DNA from: Microvirga makkahensis
Lineage (GTDB): Bacteria > Pseudomonadota > Alphaproteobacteria > Rhizobiales > Beijerinckiaceae
Length of the DNA: 64,000 nucleotides
NCBI RefSeq assembly: GCF_009830105.1
Contig: NZ_WURB01000001.1
Location: 1-64,000 of the forward strand
Reading direction: 5' to 3'
Positions 58,665 to 64,000 of the stretch are shown piece by piece. How positions within the stretch are numbered: the first letter of the stretch is position 1; the number at the start of each line of letters is the position of its first letter. Both the position numbers and the translations under genes were made by a program. The notes under the pieces were generated by a model. That model had not been told where the DNA came from. It did no database searches and saw only the letters and a list, made by a program, of their open reading frames with translations.

Positions 58665-59603
58665 ATGATGACGTTCCTGAACACTCGCCTTCCGATCCTG
58701 CTCCTTCTGACGTCGCTGACGACCGCGACGGCTTCAGCCCAGACCCTGACTCAGCCCCTCGGCGGATCGCCTCAGCCCTTCGGCCAGACGCCCCCCAGCG
58801 TGCCTTCTCTCTCGCAGACCCCTCCCCCCTCGCTTCCCCTGAAGCAGGTATCGGTCAGTGCGAGCGCCGTCTTCTCCGAGAGCAACGAGCCGATCCGCTC
58901 CGGCCTGATCTGGCGCGTCTTCGAGGATCGGGGTGACACCTCCCACCCGAACATCGTCGCCCGCTCCGGCAGCCCCACCCCCAGCTTCACCCTGGCCCCT
59001 GGCAACTACATCGTGCATGTGACCTACGGCTTCGCCAGCGCATCGAAGCGCATCAGCGTCCAATCGGGAAATTTGAACGAGCGCCTCGTTGTCAGCGCGG
59101 GCGCGCTCAAGCTCAGGGGCGCCGTCGGCGAGACCCCCATTCCCGCGAACCGCATGTCGTTCTCGATCTATGTACCGGAGGCCCAGAACTCGGAAGGCAA
59201 GCTCGTCATCGCCAACGCTAAGCAGAACGAGATGATCCGCCTGCCGGAGGGCACCTACCACGTGGTGTCCACCTATGGAGATGCCAACGCCATCATGCGC
59301 TCCGACCTGAAGGTCGAAGCGGGCAAGGTCACGGAAGCGACCCTCAATCACCGTGCGGCCACCATGACGCTCAAGCTCGTCGCCTCGGAGGGCGGAGAGG
59401 CCTTCGCAGGCACGGCCTTCAGCGTGCTGACTCCCGGCGGCGACGTGATCCGCGAGGCCATCGGCGCGTTCCCGTCCGTGACGCTCGCGGAAGGCGAATA
59501 CGTTCTGATCGCCCGTCACGAGGGAAAGGTCTACACGAAGGACTTCAAGGTCGAGAGCGGCCTCGACCGGGACGTCGAGGTTCTCGTGACCGACAATCCC
59601 TGA
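58665..59603 (+). CDS. Exported beta-sandwich repeat protein of unknown function
   Basis: A 312-residue precursor. Residues 1-25 are a signal peptide ending near TASA-Q. A Pro/Gln-rich linker to about 60 is followed by three similar units of about 75 residues, each ending with a phrase like LAPGNYIVHVTYGFASASKR, LPEGTYHVVSTYGDANAIMR and LAEGEYVLIARHEGKVYTKD. These look like carboxypeptidase-regulatory-type beta-sandwich repeats. It is probably periplasmic. The gene begins right behind the YfhO-like gene and is likely in its transcript. Homologues occur in Rhizobiales without a function. Confidence 0.7.
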   Translation: MMTFLNTRLPILLLLTSLTTATASAQTLTQPLGGSPQPFGQTPPSVPSLSQTPPPSLPLKQVSVSASAVFSESNEPIRSGLIWRVFEDRGDTSHPNIVARSGSPTPSFTLAPGNYIVHVTYGFASASKRISVQSGNLNERLVVSAGALKLRGAVGETPIPANRMSFSIYVPEAQNSEGKLVIANAKQNEMIRLPEGTYHVVSTYGDANAIMRSDLKVEAGKVTEATLNHRAATMTLKLVASEGGEAFAGTAFSVLTPGGDVIREAIGAFPSVTLAEGEYVLIARHEGKVYTKDFKVESGLDRDVEVLVTDNP

Positions 59604-59734
59604 ACCTTTTCACCCTCCCCGCATTGACCGGACACATTCGGTCGCGCCGGGCATGCGTTCCAACCTCTCGCGCATCACGCGGATTCCGCTTTCGGGTTCG
59701 AGGCCAAGGCGTGACCTTGCGAGGGATGAAGCTC

Positions 59735-61108
59735 ATGAGGATTTCAGACATCATGACCCGCAACGTGCGCGTGGTCTCGCCCGACAGAACCATCCAGGAG
59801 GCCGCGCGCCTGATGGACGAGATGAATGTCGGCGTGCTGCCCGTCTGCGACGGGCGGCGCTTGCGCGGCATGATCACGGATAGGGACATCACCATTCGCG
59901 CCACGGCGGCGGGACTTCCGCCGGACACGACCCGCGTGCGCGACGTCATGACGGACGATGTCTGGTGGTGCTTCGACGACGACGACGTCGGTCATATCGT
60001 CCAGCTGATGAGCGATCACCAGATCCGCCGCCTTCCCGTGGTCGATCACGACAAGCACCTCGTCGGCATTGTCGCGCTGGGGGATCTCGCCACCGACAGC
60101 GAAAGCGACGCGTCGCGCGCCCTGCACCGCATCTCCACTCCGTCCGAACCCGACCGCACGGGCACGCCGACCTCGGCGCGCGCCGACCAGACCCGTGGCG
60201 GTCAGGCACGGCTGAGCAATGACGAGCGGCGGGAGCTGGACCGGCGTTTGGGGCGCGAGGATGACGATTGGCGCCATCGCCCGCACGATTACCGCGAGAG
60301 CGGCCGCAGAACAGCGGAGCGCGACGAAAGGCGCGGCGGCGTCGAGTTCCGCTTCCGCGACGAGGACGACGTGCGGGCGGCGTTCGGCAGCTTCGGCCAT
60401 CCCGGCGAGGAAGGCATGCGCGATGCGCGGATGCGCGGCGGCTTCGGCGGCGAGGGCTATCAGAGCTACGGCGACGAATATGCGGGCCGCGGCTCCGCCG
60501 GACGCGGCTATCATCCGAAGCGCTACGGCGCGTCCACCATCACGGGCGAGCGCGCCCGCCCCGGCGACGACAGCAGCGAGAGCGACCGTCTCATGCAGGA
60601 TCGCGAGCGCACCTGGAGCCTCGTGAACGAGCGCCGCGACCACAGCAATTATGGCGTCGGCCCCGGCAACACCCGCTTCGGCAACGACGCCACCGCGAGC
60701 CGCGGCGAGGTTCGCCGCGAGGATCACCGTGGGCGCGGACCGCGGAACTACCAGCGTTCCGACGACCGCATCCGCGAGGACGTGAGCGAGCGCCTCGGCG
60801 ACGACGTGCGCGTCGATGCATCGGAAATCGAGGTGGTGGTGCAGAACCGCGAGGTCACCCTCACCGGCACCGTGCGGGACCGCAACGAGAAGCGCTGGGC
60901 CGAGGACATCGCCGAATCCGTGTCGGGCGTCGCGCATGTGCAGAACAACCTGCGCGTCGGCCAGAGGCAGGGCGGGCACACCACCGGCACCGAAGCAGGC
61001 GATGCGGTCGCAATGAGCGGCAATCCGGGCAGCGGCACCGCAGGCGCTACCGCAGGTTCGGCGTCGGGCGGACGCAAGAGCGGGCGTCAGCGGCAGACGA
61101 GCGAGTGA
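59735..61108 (+). CDS. CBS-pair protein with Arg/Gly-rich linker and C-terminal BON domain
   Basis: A 457-residue protein. Two CBS motifs lie at about 7-58 (IQEAARLMDEMNVGVLPVCD and GMITDRDITIRATAAG) and 70-120 (DVGHIVQLMSDHQIRRLPVV and GIVALGDLA); CBS pairs usually bind adenosyl nucleotides. A charged, Arg/Asp/Gly-rich region of about 200 residues follows, and a BON domain at about 340-408 (VDASEIEVVVQNREVTLTGT and AEDIAESVSGVAHVQNNLRV). The tail is Gly/Ser/Thr-rich. The ATG at 59735 has GAGGG about ten bases upstream. No signal peptide is seen, although BON domains are often periplasmic. Similar proteins are often stress-induced. Confidence 0.75.
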   Translation: MRISDIMTRNVRVVSPDRTIQEAARLMDEMNVGVLPVCDGRRLRGMITDRDITIRATAAGLPPDTTRVRDVMTDDVWWCFDDDDVGHIVQLMSDHQIRRLPVVDHDKHLVGIVALGDLATDSESDASRALHRISTPSEPDRTGTPTSARADQTRGGQARLSNDERRELDRRLGREDDDWRHRPHDYRESGRRTAERDERRGGVEFRFRDEDDVRAAFGSFGHPGEEGMRDARMRGGFGGEGYQSYGDEYAGRGSAGRGYHPKRYGASTITGERARPGDDSSESDRLMQDRERTWSLVNERRDHSNYGVGPGNTRFGNDATASRGEVRREDHRGRGPRNYQRSDDRIREDVSERLGDDVRVDASEIEVVVQNREVTLTGTVRDRNEKRWAEDIAESVSGVAHVQNNLRVGQRQGGHTTGTEAGDAVAMSGNPGSGTAGATAGSASGGRKSGRQRQTSE

Positions 61109-61153
61109 TCAAGACGAGGACCACTGTCGATCGAGCATGACTTCAAAGTCATC

Positions 61154-61210
61154 TTGAGCCACTGAGAAGATTCGAGTATAATATATCGTATCTTCTCATC
61201 CTCTGTGGCT
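61154..61210 (+). promoter_or_regulatory. Consensus-like promoter bracketed by an inverted repeat
   Basis: TTGAGC (61154-61159), a 17-base spacer and a perfect TATAAT (61177-61182). The -10 box lies inside the 18-base spacer of a perfect 9-bp dyad, TGAGAAGAT (61163-61171) and ATCTTCTCA (61190-61198). The left arm is preceded by AGCCAC (61157-61162) and the right arm is followed, after six bases, by GTGGCT (61205-61210), extending the symmetry. A repressor bound here would block the promoter. Confidence 0.6.
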
Positions 61211-61234
61211 GGATGTTCATTGAATGTGCGCTCC

Positions 61235-62023
61235 ATGACCGACAATGATAATGGCATCAGGGGCCGCATTTATTTTCCGGGCAGTCCTTGGCCGAATGGG
61301 CATCAGATCGCGTCCTTCAATTGGACTGCGCTTCTCCATCCTCAGTATGGAAGCTACATTTCTGATGCCTCCCGGCGCAGTCCTGCATTGGCTATGTGCT
61401 TTGAGCTAACGACAGAAGACTACTACGCGAAAGACGGGACGCATTTAGCAGCAGGCGAAGAAAACGAAGATGATGATGATGCGAGTAGCGACGATTGGAG
61501 GTCGAGGGTCGTCTGGAACAACTATAACAAGTGCTGGATAGGGCCGAGCCAGACGTCATCCGCACCGGGAATTCCCGTTTCGGATGGAACCAAACCTTTC
61601 GATTTTACCTGCGACGAATATTATTTTTCCGCCAACCCGCTTCCTGTTGACTGGAATAATTTTTTCCAAGAGCAGGCATTCGGCATCTATCTCCTTGGGC
61701 ATGACGCCGTCGCAGATCACAAGATTCACCTTCACAGCCGTCAGCCCGATGGCAGCTATACTCTCGATTGGAGCGGCAAAATCGCCCTGTACTATGCTGG
61801 GGAGACAGACTTCGAGTACGACTTCATCGCACGCGTCGAAGGCGTGCGTTTTGATGCCATCAGCCTTTTTTATGTCAATCCGACTTGGGCCAAAGAGTAT
61901 TTCGGACTCGACCTAGATCCTAACGTTACGCCTCATCAACGGATCGCCCCGTTTGTCGCAAATCCAGACGACTTCCGGATCGAAGAAAGGAATGGTGTGC
62001 TGCACGCGGTCTACAGGACTTAG
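61235..62023 (+). CDS. Orphan protein of unknown function, AT-richer than its surroundings
   Basis: A 262-residue protein from the ATG at 61235; a GTG at 61205 would add ten residues, and neither has a good ribosome site. No signal peptide or membrane segment is seen. It is rich in Trp, Tyr and Phe (for example GRIYFPGSPWPNGHQIASFN and DWNNFFQEQAFGIYLLGHD) and has an acidic run EENEDDDDASSDD at about 74-86. The middle part IHLHSRQPDGSYTLDWSGKI looks beta-rich, suggesting an immunity- or sandwich-type fold, but I recognise no family. Its base composition is clearly lower in G+C than the neighbours, consistent with recent acquisition. It is not in an operon. Confidence 0.6.
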   Translation: MTDNDNGIRGRIYFPGSPWPNGHQIASFNWTALLHPQYGSYISDASRRSPALAMCFELTTEDYYAKDGTHLAAGEENEDDDDASSDDWRSRVVWNNYNKCWIGPSQTSSAPGIPVSDGTKPFDFTCDEYYFSANPLPVDWNNFFQEQAFGIYLLGHDAVADHKIHLHSRQPDGSYTLDWSGKIALYYAGETDFEYDFIARVEGVRFDAISLFYVNPTWAKEYFGLDLDPNVTPHQRIAPFVANPDDFRIEERNGVLHAVYRT

Positions 62024-62075
62024 GTACACCTTCGATGCTGCAAGCCGGGCGGTCCAACCTCAAGCACAAGAATTT

Positions 62076-62105
62076 CAACTCCTCCCATCGAGAGGGGAGG
62101 AGTTG
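62076..62105. other. Perfect inverted repeat between the orphan gene and thrS
   Basis: CAACTCCTCCC (62076-62086) and GGGAGGAGTTG (62095-62105), an 11-bp stem with an eight-base loop, between the convergent 3' ends. Neither strand has a proper T-run, so termination is possible but weak. Confidence 0.5.
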
Positions 62106-62116
62106 ATTGACCTACC

Positions 62117-64000
62117 TCACGCAACCGTCCGCTCGACCACATGATGACCGTCGAGAGTGGCGTGCGCGTCCGGTTCGGACACCGCCTTGGCGACGCGCCT
62201 GCGGTCCGGCGTGATCGCCTCCAGCGCGAGTGCCCGCAACGCATCGTCGAGCGACATGGTCTGCTGATTGGGGCTACCGAGACGGCGGATCGACACCGTG
62301 CGCTCGGCCGCCTCCTTCCGGCCGACCACGAGCAGCACCGGCACCTTCACCAGGGAATGCTCGCGGACCTTGTAATTGATCTTCTCGTTGCGAAGATCGG
62401 CCTCGACGCGCAAACCCATCGCCTCCGCGGCCCTCACCACTTCCATGGCGTATTCGTCGCCCTCGGAGGTGATGGTGGCCACGACCGCCTGTACCGGCGC
62501 GAGCCAGAGCGGGAAGTGCCCGGCGAAGTGTTCGATCAGGATGCCGGTGAAGCGCTCCATGGAGCCGCAGATCGCGCGGTGCACCATGACGGGGGTCTTC
62601 TTCTGGCCGTCCTGGTCGACATAGAACGCGCCGAACCGCTCCGGCAGGTTGAAGTCCACCTGCGTGGTGCCGCACTGCCAGTCGCGGCCGATGGCATCAC
62701 GCAGCACGTATTCGAATTTCGGCCCGTAGAACGCGCCCTCGCCCGGGTTGATCGCGGTCTTGATGCGTCCGCCCGACTGCTCCTCGATCTGCTTGAGAAC
62801 GCGGGTCATCACCTCCTCGGCGTGGTCCCACATCTCGTCGGTGCCGACGCGCTTCTCAGGCCGCGTGGAGAGCTTCACGACGATCTCGTCGAACCCGAAA
62901 TCGGCATAGGTCGAGAGGATCAGGTCGTTGATCTTCAGGCACTCGTCGGCGAGTTGGTCTTCCGTGCAGAAGATATGCGCGTCGTCCTGCGTGAAGCCGC
63001 GCACGCGCATGAGCCCGTGCAGCGCGCCCGACGGCTCGTAGCGATGCACGTTGCCGAACTCGGCGAGGCGAAGCGGCAAGTCGCGATAGGACTTCAGGCC
63101 GTGTTTGAAGATCTGCACGTGGCCCGGGCAGTTCATCGGCTTGATCGCGAAGACGCGGTCATCCTCGGTCTGCGTCGCGAACATGTTCTCGCGGTACCAA
63201 CCCCAGTGACCGGAGGTCTCCCACAACGCCTTGTCGAGGATCTGCGGCGCGTTGACCTCCTTGTAGTCGCCCTTCAGGCGCCGGCGCATGTAGGAGATCA
63301 GCTCCTGAAACACCGTCCAGCCCTTGGGATGCCAGAAGACGACGCCCGGTCCCTCCTCCTGGAAGTGGAACAGGTCCATCTCGCGGCCCAGGCGGCGGTG
63401 GTCGCGCTTCTCGGCCTCCTCGAGCTGCCGGATATAGTTGTCGAGGTCCTCCTGGGAGGCCCAGGCGGTCGCATAGATGCGGGTGAGCATCGCGTTGTTC
63501 GAGTCGCCGCGCCAGTAGGCGCCCGCCACCTTCATAAGCTTGAACGCATTACCGATCTTGCCCGTGGAGGTCATGTGCGGACCGCGGCACAGGTCGAACC
63601 AATCGCCCTGGAAGTAGATCTTGAGGTCCTGGCCCTCGGGAATCGCGTCGACGAGCTCGACCTTGTAGGTCTCGCCCTTTTCCTTGAAGATCTGCTTGGC
63701 CTTGTCGCGGCTCCAGATTTCCTTCGTGAAGGGTTTGTCGCGCGCGATGATCTCGCGCATCTTCGCCTCGATGGCCGGGAAATCCTCGGGGGTGAAGGGC
63801 TCGTTGCGGGCGAAATCGTAATAGAAGCCGTTCTCGATCACGGGACCGATGGTCACCTGCGTTCCCGGGAAAAGCTCCTGCACGGCTTCCGCCAGCACGT
63901 GCGCGCAATCGTGCCGGATCAGCTCCAGCGCGCGCGGATCCTCGCGGTTGAGAAACTCGATCCTACCATCCTTCGTGATCGGATCGGCGAGATCGGTCAC
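62117..64000 (-). CDS. thrS: Threonyl-tRNA synthetase (5' end beyond window)
   Basis: The C-terminal 627 residues of threonyl-tRNA synthetase, a class II enzyme that charges and edits tRNA-Thr. The N2 editing domain has [20 protein letters not shown] and the zinc/editing region near [14 protein letters not shown]. The catalytic core has [13 protein letters not shown] (zinc Cys), motif 2 [20 protein letters not shown] followed by [15 protein letters not shown], and motif 3 in [20 protein letters not shown]. The anticodon-binding domain ends the protein. The TGS domain of about 50 residues and the true start are outside the window; the GTG at the edge is not the start. Confidence 0.95.
   Translation of the reverse strand: MTDLADPITKDGRIEFLNREDPRALELIRHDCAHVLAEAVQELFPGTQVTIGPVIENGFYYDFARNEPFTPEDFPAIEAKMREIIARDKPFTKEIWSRDKAKQIFKEKGETYKVELVDAIPEGQDLKIYFQGDWFDLCRGPHMTSTGKIGNAFKLMKVAGAYWRGDSNNAMLTRIYATAWASQEDLDNYIRQLEEAEKRDHRRLGREMDLFHFQEEGPGVVFWHPKGWTVFQELISYMRRRLKGDYKEVNAPQILDKALWETSGHWGWYRENMFATQTEDDRVFAIKPMNCPGHVQIFKHGLKSYRDLPLRLAEFGNVHRYEPSGALHGLMRVRGFTQDDAHIFCTEDQLADECLKINDLILSTYADFGFDEIVVKLSTRPEKRVGTDEMWDHAEEVMTRVLKQIEEQSGGRIKTAINPGEGAFYGPKFEYVLRDAIGRDWQCGTTQVDFNLPERFGAFYVDQDGQKKTPVMVHRAICGSMERFTGILIEHFAGHFPLWLAPVQAVVATITSEGDEYAMEVVRAAEAMGLRVEADLRNEKINYKVREHSLVKVPVLLVVGRKEAAERTVSIRRLGSPNQQTMSLDDALRALALEAITPDRRRVAKAVSEPDAHATLDGHHVVERTVA

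Noticed and set aside
59744-60979. A 411-codon leftward frame opposite the CBS-BON gene
   Set aside because: Ala/Val/His-rich mirror frame, while the rightward frame has CBS and BON signatures.

Overview
The window is a high-G+C stretch (roughly 64% by eye) of an alphaproteobacterial chromosome. Gene order and protein sequences (ATP12 chaperone, short-form adenylate kinase, secE-nusG-rplKA, rplJL-rpoBC, str, S10, spc and alpha operons in a row, MHS-family transporter with a long periplasmic loop, DIM6-type flavin reductase) point to the order Hyphomicrobiales (Rhizobiales). A Methylobacteriaceae/Microvirga-like organism is my best guess, but the genus is inference.

Layout. 1-2356: start of a propionyl-CoA carboxylase beta gene, a small lipoprotein, ATP12 and a HAD phosphatase. 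2357-7232: an accessory block wedged between the HAD phosphatase and rluC. It holds a 41-residue lipoprotein, the wreck of a PAS/HWE sensor kinase, a divergent FtsH paralogue with an altered pore loop, a small GNAT protein behind a good EcfG-type promoter, a nucleotidase, a RimJ-like acetyltransferase and a small membrane protein behind an inverted repeat. 7233-11707: rluC, crcB, rarA and a DegP-type protease, all leftward. 11804-46178: about 34 kb of leftward translation and transcription genes: rplQ-rpoA-rpsK-rpsM, adk-secY, the spc and S10 ribosomal protein genes, tuf-fusA-rpsG-rpsL, rpoC-rpoB-rplL-rplJ, rplA-rplK-nusG-secE, tRNA-Trp, a second tuf, tRNA-Gly and tRNA-Tyr. Terminators after rplQ, rpoC and rplA divide it into transcription units. 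46367-61108: mixed housekeeping and metabolic genes, mostly rightward: rlmB, an MHS transporter, tRNA-Thr, a second SpoU methyltransferase, a Tat-exported metallo-beta-lactamase-fold hydrolase, cutA, nadK, a MaoC/CitE-like pair, a flavin reductase, a nitroreductase, a YfhO-like membrane protein, an exported beta-sandwich protein and a CBS-BON protein. 61109-62116: an AT-richer orphan gene with an excellent sigma70-like promoter bracketed by a dyad. 62117-64000: thrS, running off the right edge.

How the genes work together. The core is protein synthesis: 27 ribosomal protein genes, both elongation factors, the RNA polymerase alpha, beta and beta' subunits, NusG, the SecY and SecE translocon subunits, four tRNAs, two rRNA/tRNA methyltransferases, a pseudouridine synthase and ThrRS. 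Around it are envelope quality control (DegP, the FtsH paralogue), replication-fork maintenance (RarA), fluoride export (CrcB), F1-ATPase assembly (ATP12) and NADP supply (NadK).

I found no complete undescribed multi-gene system. The strongest leads are the orphan gene at 61205-62023 with its operator-like dyad, the FtsH paralogue whose pore aromatic is lost, the accessory block that carries it, the 1.38-kb spacer between rplA and rplJ, and the two nucleotide-identical tuf copies lying exactly 18,120 bp apart.
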